Program-made: the position numbers and the translations under genes
In this document: piece after piece, positions 43,124-50,571 of the stretch
Numbering within the stretch: the stretch's first letter is position 1
Layout of the letters: every line of letters starts with the position of its first letter
Notes under the pieces: generated by a model
What the model saw: the letters and a program-made list of their open reading frames with translations, nothing else
What the model was told of the DNA's origin: nothing
Databases searched by the model: none
Source of the DNA: Halovenus marina
GTDB lineage: Archaea > Halobacteriota > Halobacteria > Halobacteriales > Haloarculaceae
Assembly: GCF_051414115.1 (NCBI RefSeq)
Contig: NZ_JBLKNZ010000001.1
Coordinates: 310,001-374,000, forward strand
Length of the DNA stretch: 64,000 nt
Reading direction: 5' to 3'

Positions 43124-44425
43124 ATGATGACGCTCCACGAACAGGTCGACGAATGGATCGAGGGTCACCGCGACGAGCTGGCGAACTTTCTCGTCGAGTT
43201 TGCCGACATCTCAAGTCCCCGAGGACACGAGCGAGACGCGAGCGAGTTTCTTCACTCGTGGCTCCGCGAGCACGGTATCGAGGCGAGAACACAGCCAGTC
43301 GTCGCAGACCGGTCGAACGTGATTGGCCGACTCCCCGGCCAGTCGGGCGACGGATCCCGGCTCGTCTTCAACGCGCATCTCGACACTGCATACGGCAATT
43401 CGGAGGAGGACGAGCGGATCCTCCCCGAACGGTTGCGAAGCCACACGGAAGCGTGGCGCGACGGTGACGTCCTCTTCGGCGACGGCGTCCGCAACGACAA
43501 GGGGCCGATGGCGGCGTTTCTGTGGGCCGCCCGGGCGATCGACGAGACGGACGTCACGCTCGACGGGGACGTCTATCTCACGGGGACCGTCGGAGAGATC
43601 GGAGGGACCTCTCTGGGCGAGGAGTGGGAACCGCGCATGCTCGGAAGCGGGATCGGCACGCGCCGCCTCGTCGACAGTGGCATCACGGGCGACTTCGCCG
43701 TCGTTGCGGAGACGACCGACTTTGCGATTGCACGGATGGAGTGTGGCGTCGCGTGGTTCGAGATCACTGTCACCGGGACTCCGACGTATCAGCCGCGACT
43801 CGCCACGCCGGACCCCGAAGACGTGACCGGAGATCATCCGGGTGCGCTGCCCGACGCGGCCAGGGCAGTTCGGATTCTGGAAGAGTGGGGCAGCGAGTAC
43901 GCGCACGAGCACACCCGGGAGTACGACCACGGAACGATGCGGCCGTCTGCGGGCGTCGGAGCGATCCAGTCGGGGAATCCCGAAGCACCAATCGTCGCAC
44001 CGGGCACGGCGACGCTCTATCTCGACGTTCGCCTTCCCCCTGGTGCTCGTCCGGAGTTCGTCCGTGACGAAATTGCGCGCGTTTTGCAGGCAGCAGACAT
44101 CGACGCGACGGTCGAACCGTATCTGTTTCGGCGTGGATACATCGCCGACGGTGACGCCGTCACGCCGCTAGTGAGCGAAATCACGACCGCACACGAGCGA
44201 CTCTTCGGCACGGAGCCACCCGCTCCAAAGCCGACCATCACGAGCATGTGGCGAGACATCAACGTGTTCAACGAAGTTGGCGTTCCGGCAGTGACCTGTG
44301 GCCCGCCACGGAAAATGCGGACGATCGACGGCACCAGCCATCCCTGTATGCTCCTCGATGACCTCGTCGACGGAGCCAAACTGTACGCACAGACAGCGAT
44401 GCGTCTCTGTCGCGGGACCGACTAG
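43124..44425 (+). CDS. M20-family metallohydrolase (ArgE/DapE/carbamoylase type)
   Basis: A 433-residue dinuclear zinc hydrolase of peptidase family M20. Visible ligands include His and Asp in FNAHLDTAYG near residue 85 and Asp in GDGVRNDKGPMAAFLWAARA near 125. The catalytic Glu pair lies in GTVGEIGGTSLGEEW, and the dimerisation domain and a C-terminal GPPRKMRTIDGTSHPCMLLDDL follow. Members deacylate N-acetylornithine, N-succinyl-diaminopimelate or N-carbamoyl amino acids. Methionine codons at 43124 and 43127 are adjacent; the first fits the TATA spacing. It stands alone, next to LLM and AzlCD genes. Confidence 0.88.
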   Translation: MMTLHEQVDEWIEGHRDELANFLVEFADISSPRGHERDASEFLHSWLREHGIEARTQPVVADRSNVIGRLPGQSGDGSRLVFNAHLDTAYGNSEEDERILPERLRSHTEAWRDGDVLFGDGVRNDKGPMAAFLWAARAIDETDVTLDGDVYLTGTVGEIGGTSLGEEWEPRMLGSGIGTRRLVDSGITGDFAVVAETTDFAIARMECGVAWFEITVTGTPTYQPRLATPDPEDVTGDHPGALPDAARAVRILEEWGSEYAHEHTREYDHGTMRPSAGVGAIQSGNPEAPIVAPGTATLYLDVRLPPGARPEFVRDEIARVLQAADIDATVEPYLFRRGYIADGDAVTPLVSEITTAHERLFGTEPPAPKPTITSMWRDINVFNEVGVPAVTCGPPRKMRTIDGTSHPCMLLDDLVDGAKLYAQTAMRLCRGTD

Positions 44426-44660
44426 CCGACTGTCGGTCTGGTTCGCTTGCGAGTCTCAGTTCACTGCAGTCCGACGTACCGTTTTCCCAGAATGTTCTTC
44501 ATATTTGATCACGAACGACAAACTCTGCTTTTTTAATATCTTGGCATATATGTCCAAAATAATAGACTAAGTGTGTTAAATAACGACTCGATTCAGGGGA
44601 CGCTTGTGTCTCTGGCAAGTCCTGGCTGAACGGCCGTTAGCGGCACCTGTGGGAAACAGC
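44426..44660. other. AT-rich convergent intergenic region
   Basis: 235 bases between the converging M20 and azlD genes, clearly more AT-rich than its surroundings. It includes TTTTTTAATATC near 44530-44541 and CATATATGTCCAAAATAATA near 44546-44565. The T-run could terminate transcription from the left. I see no gene or strong hairpin. Confidence 0.4.
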
Positions 44661-44993
44661 CTACAGGAACTGGAGCGTCCAGAGGACGAGCATCCCGCCG
44701 ACGATAGTCAGGACGAGATTCTCCGTGATACGAGCGATGACGAACGCGACGAGTCCGGCGACAAGTTGCTCGTTGTAGGGGCTTATCGAGAGAGTCCCGT
44801 CGGGGAGCGCCAGATACGGGGCGGCGAGCGCGGCAAGCACCGCAAGAGGGACCAGCGGGAGGACGGACTTGACCGCTGGCGGGAGCCCCCCGAAAAACTC
44901 GATGCCGAGCAGAAACGAGGACCGGAGCAGATACGTTCCGACGCCCAGGACGAGTATCGTCAACCAGAGCACAGTCGGGGACAGTTCAGTCAT
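44661..44993 (-). CDS. azlD: AzlD-family branched-chain amino acid transport protein
   Basis: A 110-residue membrane protein with four hydrophobic helices, typical AzlD length. VLGVGTYLLRSSFLLGIEFFGGLPPAVKSVLPLVPLAVLAALAAPYL holds the family's G-T-Y-x-x-R-x-x pattern and the P-rich loop. With AzlC it forms an exporter for branched-chain or other amino acids. The start overlaps the azlC stop by four bases. Confidence 0.9.
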   Translation of the reverse strand: MTELSPTVLWLTILVLGVGTYLLRSSFLLGIEFFGGLPPAVKSVLPLVPLAVLAALAAPYLALPDGTLSISPYNEQLVAGLVAFVIARITENLVLTIVGGMLVLWTLQFL

Positions 44994-45742
44994 CGAGTCA
45001 CCCCACCCGATATGCGGTCGAGGTTCTCGATTATCGTGCCGACACAGACCGCACAGAAGATGGCGACGAGCAACCCGACGTTGAACGGCAAGCCAGCGGC
45101 ACCGATGGAGACGACTGCTGCGACGATCACCGTCACGATTGCAGGGCGCGTATCGACTAGCGGAGCCAGAATCGCGATGAAGATGAGCGGAATCGCAAAG
45201 GAGAGGTTCAGTTCTTCACCGACCGCATTACCGACGAATCCTCCCAGCGCGGTGGCAACCACGAACGAACCAACGGCCGGGATGGTCAACCCCAGATAGT
45301 ATCGCCCCTTGTGGATGTTCGAGTCCTCCGCCTCGTCGCTGCCCGCTTCGCCGGGGTTGAACTTGTCCATGAAAAACGCGAAGTTGACGTCGAAGAGTCC
45401 AAACCCCATCACCGCTCGCCACCGTCTGGGCAGGTCCTGCACGAGTGGCGCTATCGAGGCGCTGTAGATGACGTACCGGATGTTGATGACGAGCACCGTA
45501 AAGAGGATGATCGGAAGCGCAGTGTCTGTCTGTAGTAGGTCGACGGCGGCGAGTTGTGCAGCGCCAGCGAAGACAAACAGCGACATCGCCGTCGCCTCGA
45601 CCGGTGTAATTCCGACGTCGGCGGCCGCCGCCCCGAAGAGCATTCCGAAGGGGATATTCGGTGGAAGAGCCGGAAGAATATCGTACACGCCGCTGCGGAA
45701 TCCGGCGGTTTCCCCGTCAGACTGATTCGATGAGTCCGTCAT
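44990..45742 (-). CDS. azlC: AzlC-family branched-chain amino acid exporter subunit
   Basis: A 250-residue membrane protein with about eight helices. ALPPNIPFGMLFGAAAADVGITPVEATAMSLFVFAGAAQLAAVDLL is the AzlC opening with its F-A-G-A-A-Q motif, and INIRYVIYSASIAPLVQDLPRRWRAVMGF is the second landmark. An acidic loop (PGEAGSDEAEDSN) lies mid-protein, as expected for a haloarchaeal member. The ATG at 45742 is preferred to one seven codons upstream since it is directly followed by the conserved start. It is first in an azlCD operon. Confidence 0.9.
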   Translation of the reverse strand: MTDSSNQSDGETAGFRSGVYDILPALPPNIPFGMLFGAAAADVGITPVEATAMSLFVFAGAAQLAAVDLLQTDTALPIILFTVLVINIRYVIYSASIAPLVQDLPRRWRAVMGFGLFDVNFAFFMDKFNPGEAGSDEAEDSNIHKGRYYLGLTIPAVGSFVVATALGGFVGNAVGEELNLSFAIPLIFIAILAPLVDTRPAIVTVIVAAVVSIGAAGLPFNVGLLVAIFCAVCVGTIIENLDRISGGVTR

Positions 45743-45985
45743 TACGTCTCTTCCCGATATCAACCGTTCAGACGCCTGGTCTGCTGGACGACGCGACCGT
45801 TTTGCAGGGCTATGACCGATCGGTGTTTATAGTTTGCCGTTTTTGTCAGCCAGCTGTCCGGGTCAGGGGCGGCGACAAGTGGGTTGACGCTGGCGAACGA
45901 CCGCGTCTGATCGTGGCACAGACCGGCGATTCAACCGCAGATAGCGGAACTGACGCGGTCACGCTCGCTCACGGCGACTCGCCGC

Positions 45986-45993
45986 GCTTAAGT
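45986..45993 (+). promoter_or_regulatory. TATA-like box of SDR gene
   Basis: GCTTAAGT is centred about 28 bases before the ATG at 46018. The rest of the 275-base divergent gap (45743-46017) has an AT-rich patch at 45826-45846 but no gene that I can support. Confidence 0.5.
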
Positions 45994-46017
45994 GTGCGAG
46001 AACCCAATAATTAATGT

Positions 46018-46752
46018 ATGATAACTGATGAACAAACGTTGCTGATCATGTCCGGAACGTCGGGTTCCGGGAGTGCGCTCGCACGAACCGTTGCCGAAGC
46101 AGGTGGAACGGTGGGCTTTACTTACAACAGCGCCGCCGAGGACGCCGAGGAGTTGCTCGCGGACCTGCCCGGTGACGGCCACGAGGCGTGGCAGTGTGAC
46201 GTGACCGACCACGACGAGACGGCAGCGGTCGTCTCCGAGGCCTTCGACACGCTGGGCCACATCGACGGACTCGTGTTCACCGTCGGTGTGATCGCCCGAA
46301 GCCCCATCGCGGAGACCGACCCAGAGGACTGGCAGCGCCACCTCGACGCGAACGTCACGGGTGCGTTCAACGCCATCAAGGCCGCGGCACCGTCGTTCGA
46401 GGCGCAGGGCGACGGGTCTATCGTGGTCGTCTCGGCGTGTGATGGCATCATGCGCAGTTCCGACCTCGCTGCCTACGACGCGAGCAAGCAGGGCTTGATC
46501 GCGCTTGCCGAGGAGGCCGCTCGGGAACTCGGACCGGCAGGCGTTCGAGTGAACGTCGTCTCGCCCGGATTCATCCGGGATCCGGACGCACTCGACGAGG
46601 AGTCGCGTCAGGATCTGCTCGACCAGCAACCCTACAAGGAGTTGACGACGCCACAGGACATCGCAAACGCCTGTCTGTTCTTCTGTTCGGACGCGGCCGG
46701 GACGACGACCGGTGCAGTGCTGCCGGTCGACTCCGGATTGAGTCTCGAATAA
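46018..46752 (+). CDS. Short-chain dehydrogenase/reductase (SDR) family protein
   Basis: A 244-residue classical SDR. The nucleotide loop MSGTSGSGSALA (residues 11-22) stands in for T-G-x-x-x-G-x-G. CDVTD near 60 binds adenine. The catalytic set Asn 112, Ser 139, Tyr 153 and Lys 157 (YDASKQG) is complete, and SPGFIRDP plus the C-terminal GAVLPVDSGLSLE are usual. The NNAG motif is replaced by TVGVI. It probably acts as an NAD(P)-dependent oxidoreductase; the substrate is not inferable. Confidence 0.88.
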   Translation: MITDEQTLLIMSGTSGSGSALARTVAEAGGTVGFTYNSAAEDAEELLADLPGDGHEAWQCDVTDHDETAAVVSEAFDTLGHIDGLVFTVGVIARSPIAETDPEDWQRHLDANVTGAFNAIKAAAPSFEAQGDGSIVVVSACDGIMRSSDLAAYDASKQGLIALAEEAARELGPAGVRVNVVSPGFIRDPDALDEESRQDLLDQQPYKELTTPQDIANACLFFCSDAAGTTTGAVLPVDSGLSLE

Positions 46753-46821
46753 TCTCGACCGCTGGGCGGTCGGCCGTCGTGTTCCGACGCGGCTACTGCC
46801 GTCAGAGAATCGACGCGTCGG

Positions 46822-47124
46822 TTAGTAGGTGCTCGACCGGTGTGCGAACTCGTCGCCAGCGGCCTGTGCCATCGCGGCCCAGGAATCGAACGTCGACTGC
46901 TCGCTGACGAGGTCGTCGAGTTCCGACAGCGGAATCGACTCCAGATCGCCGAACGTCGACACTGACCACGATTTCTGGTCGAAAAACGCGTCGATCGATT
47001 CGGATTCCGTGTACTCCTGAACGAACTCATCGGGGAACACGTCCGTTATCTCGGTGTCGTTCGATGCCATCTCATCGAGTGTCGGGGGGATACCGTCGAG
47101 TGCCGTCTGTTCTGTCTCGCTCAT
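46822..47124 (-). CDS. Small acidic hypothetical protein
   Basis: A 100-residue protein that I do not recognise. It is highly acidic and Ser/Thr-rich with no hydrophobic segment and no Cys, so it is probably cytoplasmic. Its C-terminal third (DSWAAMAQAAGDEFAHRSSTY) could form an amphipathic helix. It begins MSETEQTALDG and uses haloarchaeal-type codons, which supports coding, but no motif confirms it. It lies between the SDR and MFS genes on the opposite strand. Confidence 0.5.
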   Translation of the reverse strand: MSETEQTALDGIPPTLDEMASNDTEITDVFPDEFVQEYTESESIDAFFDQKSWSVSTFGDLESIPLSELDDLVSEQSTFDSWAAMAQAAGDEFAHRSSTY

Positions 47125-47240
47125 ATACAGATCGGGAGTTTCGCATCAATCATTATCATAGTTTCCCCGAATCTCTCGCGGTGGGAATTGGTTCCACGGC
47201 GGCCGATGTGGAAGCTTCGAGGTGTCACTCCGTGAGGGAA

Positions 47241-47248
47241 AATTTAAT
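47241..47248 (+). promoter_or_regulatory. TATA-like box of MFS gene
   Basis: AATTTAAT is centred about 34 bases before the ATG at 47279, implying a leader of about seven bases. Confidence 0.45.
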
Positions 47249-47278
47249 CCCCCCGTGGCCACCCTCTCAACATAACGA

Positions 47279-48637
47279 ATGTCAGGGCCTACCACAGTCA
47301 GTGACGCTGTCGACGAACTTGTTATCGGTCAGTTTCACCGACGGGTGTTGGTCATCACGGGCTGTGTGTTGTCCTTTACCGCAGTCGAGGTGCTGTCGAT
47401 ATCGTTCGTGCTCCCGACGCTCATCGACACGTGGGAGCTATCGGGGCTTGCGGCTGGGATACTCGGGAGCGCCGCGCTCGTAGGGATCATGCTCGGTAGC
47501 TGGTTCGGCGGCTGGTACGCGGACCGGTTCGGACGCGTGTCCGGGCTGCAACTCTCTGTGCTGTGCTATTCGCTGTTTGCCGGGCTGACTGCGCTGTCGA
47601 TCGGGGTGTACTCCGCCGTTGCATTTCGATTTCTGACGGGGCTGGGTGTCGGCTGGGCCACGACTACAGCGGTGTCGTATCTGACGGAACATCTTCCGAC
47701 GCGAGATCGCGGGAAGTACGTGGTCTACTTCGAGGCATTCTGGCCCGTCGGAACCGTGGTCGTCGTCACGCTGGCGTGGCTGGCACTCGACGTCGTCCCG
47801 ACGGATGGGGCAATCTACGGTATCGACGCCTGGCGATTCGTCTTCGTCGGAGCGATGTTCCCGGCGCTTCTGGTCCCCGTACTCAGGCGTCTGGAGGAGA
47901 CACCGTACTACCTCGCCGCGAACGACCGCATCGAGGAGGCAAACGGCCGAATCCGCGAGATAGCGACAGAGACCGGCAGCGACGTGGCGGCCATCACGGG
48001 AACCCACGAGGATCGCGGGGAGACGAGCTTCAGACGGCTGTTTTCCCCCGGACTGCGCTGGCGGACGCTGCTCGCGTCGCTCGTCTGGTTCGGCATCAAC
48101 TTCGGCTTCTACGGCGTGTTCATCTGGCTGCCGGACACGCTGGAAGCGGCGAATCTCGGCGGATCGATTTACGAACAGCTATTTCTGGTCGCTATCGCGC
48201 AGGTGCCTGGCATCCTGAGTGCCGCCTACCTGATAGACAGAGTCGGTCGGAAGATAACGATCGGAAGCTATCTCCTGCTCGCTGGCGTGTTCACGTTCGC
48301 CTTTGCGACCGAACTCGGGGAGTTCAGTCTGCCGGTCAGCCCCAACGCCATCCATCCGCTGTTGAGTCTCTTTCTGGCGAGCTTTTTCCTGATCGGCGCG
48401 TGGGGGCCGATGCTCGCGTACACCTCAGAGTTGTTTCCGACAGAGGTTCGCGGGATCGGGTTCGGATTCGTCAACGGCATCGGAAAGATTGCCTCGATCA
48501 GCGGGCCGATCCTCGCCGGACTTCTGGTCGAACTGGGCTACTTCACTGCGCTGACTCCCTTCGCCGTCGGCATGGCCGCTGGCGGCGCGCTCGTGCTCCT
48601 GTTCGGGGTCGAGACGATGAACAAGTCGCTCAAGTGA
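47279..48637 (+). CDS. Major facilitator superfamily (sugar/acid:H+ symporter type) transporter
   Basis: A 452-residue carrier with twelve predicted helices. It has the MFS loop 2-3 signature GSWFGGWYADRFGRVSGLQ, its repeat after helix 8 (DRVGRKITIG), LTGLGVGWATTTAVSYLTEHLPTRDRGKYV after helix 4 and YTSELFPTEVRGIGFGF after helix 10. The last two are typical of aromatic-acid/sugar-type symporters. It probably imports an organic acid; substrate is inferred only from subfamily style. The adjacent convergent gene is a CoA-transferase. Confidence 0.9.
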   Translation: MSGPTTVSDAVDELVIGQFHRRVLVITGCVLSFTAVEVLSISFVLPTLIDTWELSGLAAGILGSAALVGIMLGSWFGGWYADRFGRVSGLQLSVLCYSLFAGLTALSIGVYSAVAFRFLTGLGVGWATTTAVSYLTEHLPTRDRGKYVVYFEAFWPVGTVVVVTLAWLALDVVPTDGAIYGIDAWRFVFVGAMFPALLVPVLRRLEETPYYLAANDRIEEANGRIREIATETGSDVAAITGTHEDRGETSFRRLFSPGLRWRTLLASLVWFGINFGFYGVFIWLPDTLEAANLGGSIYEQLFLVAIAQVPGILSAAYLIDRVGRKITIGSYLLLAGVFTFAFATELGEFSLPVSPNAIHPLLSLFLASFFLIGAWGPMLAYTSELFPTEVRGIGFGFVNGIGKIASISGPILAGLLVELGYFTALTPFAVGMAAGGALVLLFGVETMNKSLK

Positions 48638-48638
48638 G

Positions 48639-49769
48639 CTAGCGGGCGTCGACCAGTTCGTCGACTTCCTCGGCTGTGTATCCGGCCGCTTCGAGTACTG
48701 ACCGCGTGTGTTCGCCGAGTTCCGGCGCTTCTTCGGCCGCCGGTTCGACCGGCGGGTCAGTCCGAGCGGGAAAACCGACCCGCCCTTCGGTCACCATCGA
48801 CCGCGCCTCGGCGTGTTCGTCGGCGAGCGCTTCCGAGAGCGTGTTGACGGGGGCGACGGTCGTTCCTTCGCCAGCGCAGGTCTCGACCCACTCCTCGCGG
48901 GTTCGTGACGCGAAAAGCTCCGTCAGTTCCGCCCGAAGCGCGTCGCGCACCGCTGGGTCGTCGGACAGATGTGCGTCCTTCAGGTCCGGTCGGTCGACGA
49001 GTTCGCAGAACCGGTTCCAGAACTTCGGCTCGAAGGCGGCAAGCGTCACGTATCGCTCGTCTGCCGTCTCGTAGATGTCGTAGCAGGGGTATCGCCCGGT
49101 GAACGGTCCCGGCGGATCCGGATCCTCGCCAACGAGCGCGCCCGGTCCCTGCGACTGCCCGAGCGAGAGCAACACGTCGAGCATGCTAAGGTCGATATAC
49201 GTCCCCTCGCCGTCGCGTTCCCTGGCAAGCAACCCGGCGGAGAGGGCAAGAGCGGCGAACAGGCCGCCAGTCATGTCGGCGATGCTGAACGGCGGCGGCG
49301 TCGGTCGGTCGGACCGCGACCGACGCGACCGGTCGAGCAACCCGCTCTGTCCCGCGAACGTCAGGTCGTGTCCGGGTCGGTCGCGGTACGGTCCCGTCTG
49401 TCCGTATCCCGTCAGCGAGCAGTAGACCAGCCCGTCGGTTTCCTCGCTGAGTGTTTCGTAGTCGATCCCGAGACGCTCCGCAGTCGCAGGCCGAAAGCCG
49501 ACGAGTACAGCGTCGGCGTCGTCTGCGAGCGCTTTGACCGCCTCCTGTCCCGCCGTCTCTTTCAGGTCGAGTACGACACTGTGGGTTCCTCGCGAGAGGC
49601 TCTCGAACAGACCGTCGTCAGGGGTGAGGACGGGGACGCTCCGGAGTGGGTCGCCGTCTGGCGGTTCGACCTGAACGACAGTCGCGCCCATGTCGGTGAG
49701 AAGCTGTGTCGCGTACGCGCCGGGCAGGAGTTGCGTGAGATCGAGTACGGTGATGCCATCGAGACGCAT
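48639..49769 (-). CDS. CaiB/BaiF-family CoA-transferase, second copy (racemase-like)
   Basis: A 376-residue class III CoA-transferase-fold protein. MRLDGITVLDLTQLLPGAYATQLLTDMGATVVQVEPPDGD opens it. SLTGYGQTGPYRDRPGHDLTFAGQSGLL carries the conserved H-D, in the form usual for alpha-methylacyl-CoA racemases, so either racemase or transferase activity is possible. The start at 49769 puts the fold at residue 5. The stop is one base from the MFS stop; the gene pair converges. It differs clearly from the first CaiB gene at 25975-27171. Confidence 0.9.
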   Translation of the reverse strand: MRLDGITVLDLTQLLPGAYATQLLTDMGATVVQVEPPDGDPLRSVPVLTPDDGLFESLSRGTHSVVLDLKETAGQEAVKALADDADAVLVGFRPATAERLGIDYETLSEETDGLVYCSLTGYGQTGPYRDRPGHDLTFAGQSGLLDRSRRSRSDRPTPPPFSIADMTGGLFAALALSAGLLARERDGEGTYIDLSMLDVLLSLGQSQGPGALVGEDPDPPGPFTGRYPCYDIYETADERYVTLAAFEPKFWNRFCELVDRPDLKDAHLSDDPAVRDALRAELTELFASRTREEWVETCAGEGTTVAPVNTLSEALADEHAEARSMVTEGRVGFPARTDPPVEPAAEEAPELGEHTRSVLEAAGYTAEEVDELVDAR

Positions 49770-49934
49770 ACTGGAACACGTCGCCCGGATCACTTCACCG
49801 TTTGTCTCGCAGCGGCGATAGCTGGCAGACCAGTCCGGAGCCACGAATCTCCGTCGCGGTGGCCTGACACCGCACATTCCCAGTCTCCTGGGTTTGCCGA
49901 CAGTATGAAGGGGATTGGTGCAGAGTGATAACGT

Positions 49935-50369
49935 ATGTATCGCGTTTTACTCCCGGTCGATCCGGACGAAAGCCGCGCCAAAGCCGCTGCTGAGGCCGTT
50001 GCAGCGTTGCCAAACGCCGAAGACGATGTCGAAGTGATCGTGTTGAGTGTCTTCCAGAAACGGGACGTACAGGACCTGGACGGCGGACGACTCGAATCCG
50101 AGGAACTGTTCGCGCAATCCGAGGCACCCGAGAGCCTCAAAAACACCGCGAAGTTCCTCGAAGAGCGTGGAATCAAAGTCGCGGCGCGCCGAGAGCACGG
50201 CGACCCGAAAGACGTGATTCTCGACATCGCCGACGCCGAAGACGTCGATAGCATCGTGATGAGCGGCCGGAAGCGAAGCGCTGTCGGGAAGGTCATGTTC
50301 GGTAGCGTGACCCAGTCGGTGATCCTCAACAGCTCCCGCCCTGTGACTATCGCCGACGCGTCGGAGTAG
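49935..50369 (+). CDS. Universal stress protein, single UspA domain (third gene)
   Basis: A 144-residue Usp. MYRVLLPVDPDESRAKAAAEAVAAL opens it and the ATP-binding loop is SGRKRSAVGKVMFGSVTQSVILNSSRPV. It is more distant from the other Usps in the window in its first half. No clear TATA box is seen. It lies between the racemase-like gene and the acylase gene. Confidence 0.9.
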   Translation: MYRVLLPVDPDESRAKAAAEAVAALPNAEDDVEVIVLSVFQKRDVQDLDGGRLESEELFAQSEAPESLKNTAKFLEERGIKVAARREHGDPKDVILDIADAEDVDSIVMSGRKRSAVGKVMFGSVTQSVILNSSRPVTIADASE

Positions 50370-50541
50370 TCAACGGCTCTCTCCCCGTTAGTATTGCAAT
50401 CTACACTCACACAGCTACGGAACCACCCCGTGGAGTGGTGATCGTGCCCGTTCTCCTGTCCCGCAGACATATCCATGAATGGAGATTATTGCCCACCAAA
50501 GCATGTATCCTTTCCATATTTATCGAATTATCTCCCAAATT

Positions 50542-50549
50542 TTTATAAA
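50542..50549 (+). promoter_or_regulatory. TATA box of penicillin acylase gene
   Basis: TTTATAAA within a very AT-rich stretch is centred about 26 bases before the ATG at 50572. This is one of the best TATA matches in the window and fixes the start. Confidence 0.65.
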
Positions 50550-50571
50550 TACTCCATTTTATGGTGGTCTC

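Noticed and set aside
50421..50440. Small inverted repeat ACCAC/GTGGT before the acylase gene
   Set aside because: The stem is five base pairs and such matches are expected by chance in G+C-rich DNA.
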